Part shown: piece after piece, positions 35,118-46,313 of the stretch | Layout: the number at the start of each line of letters is the position of its first letter | Numbering within the stretch: position 1 is the first letter of the stretch | Assembly: GCA_034440575.1 (NCBI GenBank) | Contig: JAOTOL010001344.1 | Coordinates: forward strand, 614,501-678,500 | Direction: 5' to 3' | Source of the DNA: Imbricaverruca yamaguchii | Taxonomy: Eukaryota > Arthropoda > Thecostraca > Neoverrucidae | Length of the DNA: 64,000 nucleotides | Made by a program: the position numbers and the translations under genes | Notes under the pieces: model-generated | What the model was told of the DNA's origin: nothing | Seen by the model: the letters and a program-made list of their open reading frames with translations, nothing else | Database searches by the model: none

Positions 35118-37505
35118 CGGCTACAGCAAGGCTGTGAGTGCTGACGTGTGCGGTACTCTGTGTCGTCGTGGGACGGCCACAGCCCGGCTGTGAGTGCTGA
35201 CGTGTGTGGTACTCTGTGTCGCCGTGTGACGGCCACAGCCCGGCTGTGAGTGCTGACGTGTGCGGTACTCTGTGTCGCCGTGTGACGGCCACAGCCCGGC
35301 CGTGAGTGCTGACGTGTGCGGTACTCTGTGTCGTCGTGTGACGGCCACAGCCCGGCCGTGAGTGCTGACGTGTGCGGTACTCTGTGTCGCTGTGTGACGG
35401 CCACAGCCCGGCTGTGAGTGCTGACGTGTGCGGTACTCTGTGTCGCCGTGGGGCGGCCACAGCCCGTCTGTGAGTGCTGACGTGTGTGGTACTCTGTGTC
35501 GCCGTGGGACGGCCACAGCTCGGCTGTGAGTGCTGACGTGTGCGGTACTCTGTGTCGCCGTGTGACGGCCACAGCCCGGCTGTGAGTGCTGACGTGTGCG
35601 GTACTCTGTGTCGCCGTGTGACGGCCACAGCCCGGCTGTGAGTGCTGACGTGTGCGGTACTCTGTGTCGCCGTGGGACGGCCACAGCCCGGCTGTGAGTG
35701 CTGACGTGTGTGGTACTCTGTGTCGCCGTGTGACGGCCACAGCCCGGCTGTGAGTGCTGACGTGTGTGGTACTCTGTGTCGCCGTGTGACGGCCACAGCC
35801 CGGCTGTGAGTGCTGACGTGTGCGGTACTCTGTGTCGTCGTGGGACGGCCACAGCTCGGCTGTGAGTGCTGACGTGTGCGGTACTCTGTGTCGTCGTGTG
35901 ACGGCCACAGCCCGGCTGTGAGTGCTGACGTGTGCGGTACTCTGTGTCGCCGTGTGACGGCCACAGCCCGGCTGTGAGTGCTGACGTGTGCGGTACTCTG
36001 TGTCGCCGTGGGACGGCCACAGCCCGGCTGTGAGTGCTGACGTGTGTGGTACTCTGTGTCGCCGTGGGACGGCCACAGCTCGGCTGTGAGTGCTGACGTG
36101 TGCGTACTCGTTGCCACAGCCCGGCTGTGAGTGCTGACGTGTGCGGTACTCTGTGTCGCCGTGTGACGGCCACAGCCCGGCTGTGAGTGCTGACGTGTGC
36201 GGTACTCTGTGTCGTCGTGTGACGGCCACAGCCCGGCTGTGAGTGCTGACGTGTGCGGTACTCTGTGTCGCCGTGGGACGGCCACAGCCCGGCTGTGAGT
36301 GCTGACGTGTGTGGTACTCTGTGTCGCCGTGTGACGGCCACAGCCCGGCTGTGAGTGCTGACGTGTGTGGTACTCTGTGTCGCCGTGTGACGGCCACAGC
36401 CCGGCTGTGAGTGCTGACGTGTGCGGTACTCTGTGTCGCCGTGTGACGGCCACAGCCCGGCTGTGAGTGCTGACGTGTGCGGTACTCTGTGTCGCCGTGG
36501 GACGGCCACAGCCCGGCTGTGAGTGCTGACGTGTGCGGTACTCTGTGTCGCCGTGTGACGGCCACAGCCCGGCTGTGAGTGCTGACGTGTGTGGTACTCT
36601 GTGTCGCCGTGGGACGGCCACAGCCCGGCTGTGAGTGCTGACGTGTGCGGTACTCTGTGTCGCCGTGGGACGGCCACAGCCCGGCTGTAAGTGGTAACGT
36701 GTGCGGTACTCTGTGTCGCCGTGGGACGGCCACAGCCCGGCTGTGAGTGGTAACGTGTGTGGTACTCTGTGTCGCCGTGGGACGGCCACAGCCCGGCTGT
36801 GAGTGGTAACGTGTGTGGTACTCTGTGTCGCCGTGGGACGGCCACAGCCCGGCTGTGAGTGCTGACGTGTGTGGTACTCTGTGTCGCCGTGTGACGGCCA
36901 CAGCCCGGCTGTGAGTGCTGACGTGTGCGGTACTCTGTGTCGCCGTGGGACGGCCACAGCCCGGCTGTGAGTGCTGACGTGTGCGGTACTCTGTGTCGCC
37001 GTGTGACGGCCACAGCCCGGCTGTGAGTGCTGACGTGTGCGGTACTCTGTGTCGCCGTGGGGCGGCCACAGCCTGGCTGTGAGTGCTGACGTGTGCGGTA
37101 CTCTGTGTCGCCGTGGGACGGCCACAGCCTGGCTGTGAGTGCTGACGTGTGCGGTACTCTGTGTCGCCGTGGGACGGCCGCAGCCCGGCTGTGAGTGCTG
37201 ACGTGTGCGGTACTCTGTGTCGCCGTGTGACGGCCACAGCCCGGCTGTGAGTGCTGACGTGTGCGGTACTCTGTGTCGCCGTGTGACGGCCACAGCCCGG
37301 CTGTGAGTGCTGACGTGTGCGGTACTCCGTGTGACGGCCACAGCCCGGCTGTGAGTGCTGACGTGTGCGGTACTCTGTGTCGCCGTGGGACGGCCACAGC
37401 CCGGCTGTGAGTGCTGACGTGTGTGGTACTCTGTGTCGCCGTGGGACGGCCACAGCCCGGCTGTGAGTGCTGACGTGTGTGGTACTCTGTGTCGCCGTGG
37501 GACGG
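35118..37505. repeat. 56-bp minisatellite, about 42 copies
   Basis: Units read GCTGTGAGTGCTGACGTGTG, CGGTACTCTGTGTCGCCGTG, TGACGGCCACAGCCCG. Changes are few and shared between neighbours (GTGGGACGG against GTGTGACGG; TGGTAACG in 36685-36810), as expected of recent unit exchange. Because the unit lacks stops in all three minus frames and 56 is not a multiple of three, three overlapping minus frames of about 890-960 codons cross it; they are not genes. Confidence 0.97.
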
Positions 37506-39337
37506 CCGCGCGGACCGCGCTGGAGGCCGCCGCTGCCCCGATCGTGGGCCGTTGCGTGGCATGGACGGATTTTCCTCCGGCGGTGGTCGGCCGGCGCGGT
37601 GCGCCTCGGCGCCGAGAATGTCGACTGCCGGCTCTGCCGACGGCGCTTTGTGTGCCGTGTTGCGCTGCAGGACGTCCTTGCGCCATGGACGCCGCACTGC
37701 GGCCGGGGCCGGCGCATTGCTCACCGGCTCGCAGACGCTGTGCGCGCTCCAAGGTGTGTGCTGATGGCCCGTATGTCGTGGCCGCACTGAGCTGGGCTGA
37801 GCTGGGCTGCGCTGGGACGTGAAGTGAAATATGATGATCGGAGCTGAGCTGGGTTAAGCCTAGCCGCATTGAGTTAAGCTTTCTGGAAGATCTATTATGT
37901 TAAACGGTAAAGGTAATGCTACTGAACGAAGGGTTTGCCCATCGGAGTTCAAGGAGTTAATGGAAGACTTTGAAGATGAAGGTAAAATACGATGTAATAG
38001 TCTTCCCACGTGACGTCGCATACTAGCTGAACATCGCTCGCTCATCATGCTGGGGGATAGGACGACGATCTCACGCGAATGTCTTCAATGTGAGATGGTG
38101 AAGCGTCGGGTATGATAACGAATACATTCACGTGAAATAGTTTTATGAGATGTATTTTTGAAGACGGTTGGTAGCTTAATAACGCTATGGCGAACTTGGT
38201 TGATGTTGGGCAATGCTCCAATAGATACAATCGGGAAAATAATCGACGTTATTTTCGCATCCTGGCGGCTGCGGTGAAGAGCGACTCCAGGACCAAGAAA
38301 GTCGACACAGTGCGTCGAGTGTATCGGCGATCAAAAGACAATGCTTCACGCACATAAAGTTGAAGAACGCCAGAGGTTTCCAGGACTATTATATTTCTGG
38401 TAGGCTAATGAATTCATGTTGCAAACCAGTGTCAAAATTGTAAGATTTTGGTGAAAGATTGAACCAAGCTGGGAACAATACCCAACTACTTTCCTATGAT
38501 CTGGGCATTTCCGGCCTTTATTCTACTGTGGTACACAAAAGGCCGTCAAACTGCACAAAAGAAAGAATAATCAGGAAATAACGGGCTGAAAATTTGTGTT
38601 GCTCGACTGGCAAGTGTGGCAGTCTTGCGTGGAGTCGATTAAAAACTCTATAACCCTGCATTCCAGTTTTGGTTGGGAAGCTTTTCACCGGTTTGCTAGC
38701 TTCCCAAATATGGCTTTTCACTTTGACACCAATGGTCTACATGCTAACTGGGGAAGGGGTTTTCCCGCTCACTGATGACCTTCTCTCACCCCCCCCCTCC
38801 CCACACACACTCCCTCACCCGTCAAGTTGAATTCCCCGTTGCTGCTGTCGGCCAAGAGCTGATATGGCTTGGATTTGCCCCTCCCTCATTGAAGCAAATA
38901 TAACGTTTCCCCAGTCTCATCTTGTTAGAGGAAACCATGCTGACACCCCAGCTCGAAATGAGTGTTGAAATTCTGGGAAACCATTGCAGCGAGAAGGGAA
39001 GAACACCGTATATTGTTTTGTTTTGTGGTGATGGGATGTGGGGACTGAGGATGTTACACGAGCAAGAAGAATGGTTCCAGGAAAATGTTGGTAGACGAGG
39101 GAGAAACCAGTGATCAGAAAAGAATGTTCATTCATGTTGAGTGGAACATACAAGAACAGAATCAAGTCGAATTGTAACGACTTGTCTGGTTTCACCTGCC
39201 TGGCGAAGACTCTGAGCTGGCACAAGTCTGACCCAGCACACTTGTCCGCATGTGATGAGAGTGGACGTAATACCACCCGGTGCTATTGTTACCTGATCCA
39301 ATGTTTCCACACGACCTAATCGTGTTCTCTGTTCTGG

Positions 39338-39385
39338 CATCATGCTACTCGAATGTCTGCTCATCATGCTACTCGAATGTCTGCT
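39338..39385 (+). repeat. 24-bp duplication at the exon 3 acceptor
   Basis: CATCATGCTACTCGAATGTC plus TGCT occurs twice in tandem, ending eight bases before exon 3. Confidence 0.9.
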
Positions 39386-39392
39386 TCCTCAG

Positions 39393-39509
39393 GTGCGGCT
39401 GGAGAGCATTGGTGCCGAGGACATCGTGGACGGCAACCCGCGACTCATCTTGGGCCTCATCTGGACCATCATCCTCCGCTTCCAGATAGAGGTCATCGAC
39501 ATTGACATT
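39393..39509 (+). CDS. kst: Beta-heavy spectrin exon 3 (residues 110-148), end of CH1
   Basis: The exon is 39 codons, phase 0 at both ends. The acceptor is cttcctcag and the donor GTGAGT. It encodes VRLESIGAEDIVDGNPRL and then the hydrophobic helix ILGLIWTIILRFQI, which closes CH1 and is close to invariant across spectrins. It ends in the acidic linker to CH2. The acceptor region carries a 24-base tandem duplication that repeats the sequence just upstream of the pyrimidine tract; the exon itself is not affected. Confidence 0.96.
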
Positions 39510-40129
39510 GTGAGTAGCGGCTTCACTCTTGATTGCCGACTGTGTGCTCAGAGCATGGTTATATTTGCGCACACAGTCACGCCTGGTATCTGGCACTGGA
39601 GGCTAAAAAGTGGCTGGGTCGTGTCGCTGCGCCGTGGATGTCTGCCGATCAGAGGTAGCTGGTTACCAGGCAGGCGCTGTGCATGACTATCAAAGGGAGT
39701 CGGCTGCCAGACGGGCGCCGTGCATGACCGTCCATCAGGGGGAGCCGGTTGCCAGCCAGGCGCCGACCGCGGTGTGTTGGTTGGGTCGCGTGGACTCATT
39801 ATGTGACAGCTCGTCCACCTCTGGGCTGGGTTGAGACTGACAGGGCCGTCGGTTAGCCGCTCGTCGGGGCGGCCGCCAAATAAACCGACCACATTGCCGA
39901 GGTGGCCGGCCGTCAATCACCCCCCCCGCCCCATCTTGACGTGGGGTAGCGACACCAGGTCGCGACGGAGCCACGCCCGGGGGGACGACGAGGCGATGTG
40001 GGAGCCGGGCGGCCGTCGGACGGGACGGTTCTGGTGCTGGTTCTGGACGGTTCTGGACGCGGAATATGTCACGATGCGCGGCACGACACGCGGCCGTGGG
40101 GTCTGACCGGCGGTCGCGTGGTGTCGGCG

Positions 40130-40360
40130 GACGTTGCGGGGGGGCCCGGGGGGGTGTGGGGGGGGGGGGGGCGTGCGGTGTCGGCGGACGTTGCAGGGTG
40201 GCCGGCGGACGTTGCAGGGTGGCCGGCGGACGTTGCAGGGTGGCCGGCGGACGTTGCAGGGTGGCCGGCGGACGTTGCGGGGTGGCCGGCGGACGTTGCA
40301 GGGTGGCCGGCGGACGTTGCGGGGTGGCCGGCGGACGTTGCAGGGCGGCCGGCGTGCCGT
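40130..40360 (+). repeat. 21-bp minisatellite, 8-9 copies, preceded by a G run
   Basis: GGTGGCCGGCGGACGTTGCA plus G repeats at 40180-40355 after a GGGGGGGGGGG run at about 40157-40170. Its heptapeptide-repeating frames on both strands have no supporting context. Confidence 0.93.
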
Positions 40361-41616
40361 CGGCCGCTTTCTAGTCGGCCGACACCGGTGAAAGTCGATC
40401 GATCGATTGTTTCACAAACTGGTGCCACCGGACGCGTAACCGGTCGCCGGCTGGTGGACACGTCACCGCAGGCCACGTGACGCCGTCTTCCGTCGCCTTC
40501 CTCACGTGATCGTGCACTGTCCCGAGCACCGGCCCGCCGATAGTGAATGGCTGGTTTTCTGCGGATTTTTGGTGGTTGGGGTATGGTGGGTATCGAATTG
40601 CAGAGCAGCTCTCACCAGGAGGACGTGCAGCTTTTTGTCATGTTGTGTTCCCTGTAGTACTGTAGTGGAAGTTCGCGTTTCCTGCAGGTCCGTTTAAGAA
40701 GTTTCCTTGCACCGGGGAGTTCCCCATATTCAGGGAATCACGCAGCGTCGCCCTCGTGAGCGTGCAAAGGCTGTCCTGCCTTTATCAGGTCATACGATTT
40801 TAGTCGAGTGTTTCCTGGAGATGGGGGAGGGGTGCTGCAAGATAGGAAAGGATTTTGGGAAGGCTTACACGTGCCATTGCAAATTGGCACCGTGTTGCAC
40901 TAGCAGTAACACGTGAGTTTCCGAGCTTCAGCTGATATCGTGGCGTCGGGGCTGCAGCGCACGTTTTGTATTTCACGCAAATTTGTTTGTTTATTTCATT
41001 CATTGCCCCTCCCCTCGCCCGCAAGCCAATTCAGACGGTCTCCGGCTTTTCAATGTCCCCTGGGGTAGCGCACAACTACGACGCAGATTTACAGTCGATC
41101 ACCTCTCTGGCATAAATATAATAAGTGTAAAGGATACAATGTGAAATTCAAGCTAATTCAGATGAGATACGATGCGACTGCACTACATTACCGAATACTG
41201 TGAACGTAGCGAATACAGCAGTTATTAATTGTTGTATCAAAAGCAGTTAATATTATTCGTAAAGGTGCATGGTAAGCCAATAACCATACTTCGGGATCAT
41301 TCCAGACGCAGCTTTGCTTTTTTTCTGGTCGCCCCTGTCGTCTTTATCCCTTCGTACTGGCATTGTCCGCGCCACAGCTTGCAAGGTGTGGCAAGCCTGA
41401 ATTCGACAATCCTTTGTGAAGCCCGAATTTGAGCCTGGATCATAAATGCGCTAGGTACCCCGTGTGGGAGATCATCGTTTCATCTTGTTTCAACTCACTG
41501 AATTCTTATCTTAAGGAGTAACCAGATGGGCATGGAAAATCCTCGCCCTCCCTTTGACGTGTTTTAACTGGTGAACATTGAGCGGTCAAACACCAAAAAC
41601 AGAGGTTGCGTGGAGC

Positions 41617-41790
41617 TCACACATATACACATATACACATGCACATATACACATATGCACATATACACATACACATATACACATATACACATACATATAC
41701 ATATACACATACACATATACACATATACACATACATATACACATATACACATATACACATATACACATATACACATACACGCAGAGGCCA
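41617..41790 (+). repeat. (CACATA)n / (TACACA)n microsatellite
   Basis: CACATATACACATATACACA and variants for about 170 bases. Confidence 0.95.
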
Positions 41791-41982
41791 GCCTGGCCGG
41801 CGGAGCACGGGAGGCCCCGACAGGCAGGCAGCCCACTGCCGGCGCGCAGTGTGTCCGGTCGGTGTTTGCGCCCACTGTCAAGGTCAGCACACCTGCCGGC
41901 CAACAGACGCGACAGGCCGACAGACCGTCGGCCGGTCGGTGAGGCGCCCCGTCACCATGTTCCTCACCACAGTGCCGAGCCT

Positions 41983-42680
41983 GCTCAGCGGTCACTGGGC
42001 CGGTATGTGCGCGGTCACTGGGCCGGTATGTGTGCGGTCACTGGGCCGGTATGTGTGTGGTCACTGGGCCGGTGTGTGTGTGGTCACTGGGCCGGCCTGT
42101 GTGCTGGTCACTGGGCCGGCCTGTGTGTGTGGTCACTGGACGGTGATAAATTATTCGTGAAACATAGTAGAATTCACCACTTAATGAACACTCAGTCCAC
42201 ATCCTTCTCAAAGAAGGATCGACATCGTGCTGCTTGATGCGTGCTGATGGCTCGATTCCTCGTTTCTAACAGTATCTGGCTATAAGTAAGCTCATGCTCA
42301 CCATAAGGGATCGTGATATACGAACATGTCCAAGCGCAATTTCAGGTATAGGGATTACCTGTGATGTTATCTAGTAACAACACCAGTTTATAGCATAGGC
42401 ATTTTTCTCGCTAATCCGTATATAGCTCTTCTTATATTAGGTATGTCAAAACAAACAAAAAGGTACGTCGTGAGTACACTATTGGCTTTAATGCTAGCTG
42501 GAAGGGCAGGCAGTATTGCAAATGACGTTAATTCCATGGCAAATTTCGACTTCTTATCGTACGTCGCACACCTGACGAATTTTTTTTTTAACACTGTCAC
42601 TTGGCCGGCCTGAGTGGTGGCCACTGGGCTGGTCGTATGTGGTCACGGCCGATCGTGTGTGGCCACTGGAAAAGGGATCG
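41983..42680 (+). repeat. GGTCACTGGGCCGG array, split by a MITE
   Basis: Units GGTCACTGGGCCGGTATGTG plus about 4 bases run to 42140, and diverged units (GGCCACTGGGCTGGTC) resume at 42597-42680 after the MITE. Confidence 0.85.
42141..42596 (+). mobile_element. hAT-like MITE, copy B (456 bp)
   Basis: This is the second copy of the element at 9793-10268, in the same orientation. Shared blocks run in order: ATTCGTSAAA, GCTCACCRT, AGCGCAATTYCAGGTA, ATTAGGTAT, TTCGAC and CACACCT(A/G)ACGAA. It begins CGGTGATAAA and ends AACACTG. The flanks TCACTGGA and TCACTTGG agree at 6 of 8. It sits inside a GGTCACTGGGCCGG minisatellite whose units continue on both sides, which shows it inserted into an existing array. 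Confidence 0.7.
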
Positions 42681-44774
42681 CATGCATTGAGCCCACACTG
42701 ATTGAGAGCAAAACTGACACGAAGTGGTCGTTGGCCCAGTATTCTAAATACGCATTAGATCAGTATCGCACACATCTGACGCGACGCTGAACAAGCATGA
42801 AATTGATTTAGTACAGACTTAGTACAGCTTAGCACTGCGGAAAAGTAAGCCAACACTGAGTCGGTACAGCTGGTCACTGACACTCCAACGAAGCACACAC
42901 AAGAGCAAGGTGAAACACAGCTAACACAGCAGCTCATGGTCAGAAGAAACGATGACCGCGACCTAGCGAACCGGTCTCAAGGTTACCGAAGATTCAGCAG
43001 CCTGCCGTTTCACCTGGCGTGTTGTCTCTTAGATTACGTCGATAGCCAGCGGGATGGATAAAAATACGTTCCAGGTTTTGAAGGCGCAAACTAACACTCC
43101 TGCCGTGGCCATCATGAATCACGTATATCACATATTCCCATGGTTTTGTCCACATCCCGTGAGTATAGTATGCGAGTGTATTCGCTGCGACGAATTTTGT
43201 TCGGAGTGCGTCGTTTTGCGGCCAAATCTACTCACCTGTTGAACTTACCACCTCCGTGTGCGTACTGGGCTAGTTCACATGTGGATCCATCTGTGTTACC
43301 TGCCCACCTGCTGACCTGCCTCGGGACAGTGACGTAGTCGCGCGGGCCCAGTCGACTTCCAGTGTGACAGGCTTGCGTGTCAGTCTGTGTTCATGGTTGG
43401 TCCACCTCCACGTTTCGAATTGGTCAGCGTTCGGACCTCGTCCGCGTTCGGTGTGCGTTTATCGCCGAGTGGGCCGTCGGTGACGCGCTGGCCCGGTGCG
43501 GTCGGCGCCAGCCGCCTCCGTCCGTGTGTTCAGGGCTGCACGGCTCGCCGGCCGCCGGGGAGCGGCCGGTGAAGGTCAGCCGCGGTCACGGCGCGTGCCC
43601 GACAAGGCCACGGCGGCCGGCCACGGGCCGGCGGATGGGGCCGAGTGTCGGACTGGGCCGGACCGGACCGGGTGTCTCCTGCGGGCCGTGACCGACGCGG
43701 ACGCGCTGACCTACCCCAGCCGCGCGATCTGTGTGGCCCGCTGCGGTGAAAAGCCTCCGAACACGCGGTCCGGCGGGCGGTGCTGATTAGTCGGGCCCCT
43801 CTCGGGAGCTGGTCCGTGAGTCACCGCCGTGTGCGATGACTCCAGCTCTCTGCGCGGTACAAATATGGCGTGGCTGTGGCTGCGGCTGCTGACTGTCGCG
43901 GGAGGAGTCAGTCGGCCCGCTCTCCAACCCCAGAGCCGGGCCACGCATGTGGTGTCCCGAATCCTCGCGGCGTTTAGTGACTCGACGGCTGGTGGCCGTC
44001 TGCGTCAGGCGCCGGCTGTGATGTCATCGTTGACGTCACAGCGGTGACGACGTTCTGTCGGTTTGAACTTTGAATGGGTGAGCGAGCGGCGCGCGCGCGC
44101 GCGACCACGCCCGTCGCTCGCCCGGCTGAGTTCGCGTGATGCCGTCTGTTCTGGCACGGATGTGATGCGACGCGCAGTTGGCAACGGCTGAGCCGTCGAT
44201 GCGTTGCCGTCTCAAAATGTCGCGGCGCTGGGCGTCCCAACATATGCACGCGCTTGAGTAGAGGGGCCGCAGACTGCAGCCACGGTCGGGCTGACCTGAC
44301 ACTCGGCGCTGGGCGTTTCAAAATATGCACGCGCTTGAGTAGTGGCCGCGTAGCGCCGCAGACTGGCAATAGTCTACGTGCTATTACTGCAATCAGGTTT
44401 AAACCATGTCGCATTTTTGAAAACTGATTGGATAACGGATGGATATATCTGGTATGGGTATGGATGCGGATTTTTTTCCATATGGGTATGGATTGGACCG
44501 GATTTGAAAATGTAAATCCGTGTTATGTTCTATATTGCACCCATGGTTGTAGCGAAATTTAATTTAATTTCAGCTAGTATGACGGCACTGAGTGAGTATC
44601 GAAGTGTTCGACCTTGGTGTTGCTCCTATTTCACCTCTTTCGAATTTCTAATACGGCAATGCCGCTTGCATCCATTTCCGTGTTGCTTTTCTGCAGCGAA
44701 TGTAGCTGGGTTGACCCACTGCTCCCATTTCGTCTGGCTTAAACATTGTATGTGACTGAACTCCCTTTTGGCAG

Positions 44775-44883
44775 GATGAGACGGACGAATCCAGCGAGAA
44801 GAAGTCTGCGAAGGACGCTCTGTTGCTGTGGTGTCAACGCAAGACCGCCGGATACAAGGGCGTGCACATCACAGACTTCTCCT
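44775..44883 (+). CDS. kst: Beta-heavy spectrin exon 4 (residues 149-185), start of CH2
   Basis: The exon is 109 bases, entering in phase 0 and leaving after the first base of codon 185. The acceptor is cccttttggcag. It begins with the acidic linker [10 protein letters not shown] and continues into [20 protein letters not shown] and HITDFS, the first helix of CH2. The donor reads T then GTCAGT, a weak match to GTRAGT. It was chosen because it is the only GT nearby that joins exon 5 in frame to give ITDFSSSWRSG, matching the family. A (CTGT)n tract starts about 20 bases into the intron. Confidence 0.9.
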
Positions 44884-46148
<1,265 letters not shown>

Positions 46149-46313
46149 CCTCGTGGCGGAGCGGAATGGGCTTCAACGCGCTCATCCACGCCCACCGGCC
46201 CGACCTGGTCGACTTCGACGCGCTGCAGCCGGCCAAGCACGTGGACAACCTCAACAACGCGTTCGAGGTCGCCCAGAAGGACCTGGGCATCTACCGGCTG
46301 CTGGACGCTGAGG
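46149..46313 (+). CDS. kst: Beta-heavy spectrin exon 5 (residues 185-240), CH2
   Basis: The exon is 165 bases: two bases completing Ser185, 54 codons, and one base of Asp240. The acceptor is gtccgcccgcag and the donor GTGAGT. It encodes SWRSGMGFNALIHAHRPDL, a hallmark of CH2, then VDFDALQPAKHVDNLNNAF and LGIYRLLDAE. It is the most recognisable part of the second calponin-homology domain. Codons are GC-rich, strongly favouring C or G in third position, unlike the flanking intron. Confidence 0.96.

Larger units (their letters stand above)
30851..39392 (+). other. Intron 2 (8,542 bp)
   Basis: Donor GTGGGT. It contains a CTGTG repeat, an AT-rich island, CCG runs and the long 56-bp array. 30860-31770 is CpG-rich with frames on both strands but no motif; 32310-33520, 33600-35110 and 37510-39340 hold nothing that I can identify beyond unremarkable sequence. 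Confidence 0.85.
39510..44774 (+). other. Intron 3 (5,265 bp)
   Basis: Donor GTGAGT, acceptor cttttggcag. It contains the MITE copy B, a 21-bp array, a CACATA repeat and a GGTCACTGGGCC array. A threefold repeat of about 55 bp around GCCAGNCAGGCGC lies at 39655-39770. A tandem duplication around ATATGCACGCGCTTGAGTAG lies at 44220-44370. 40370-41560 and 42700-43330 show no gene. Confidence 0.85.

Noticed and set aside
34973..37869. Three overlapping minus-strand frames of about 890-960 codons
   Set aside because: They only reflect a 56-bp unit without stops in any minus frame; the protein sequences are the same repeat read in three frames, without any domain.
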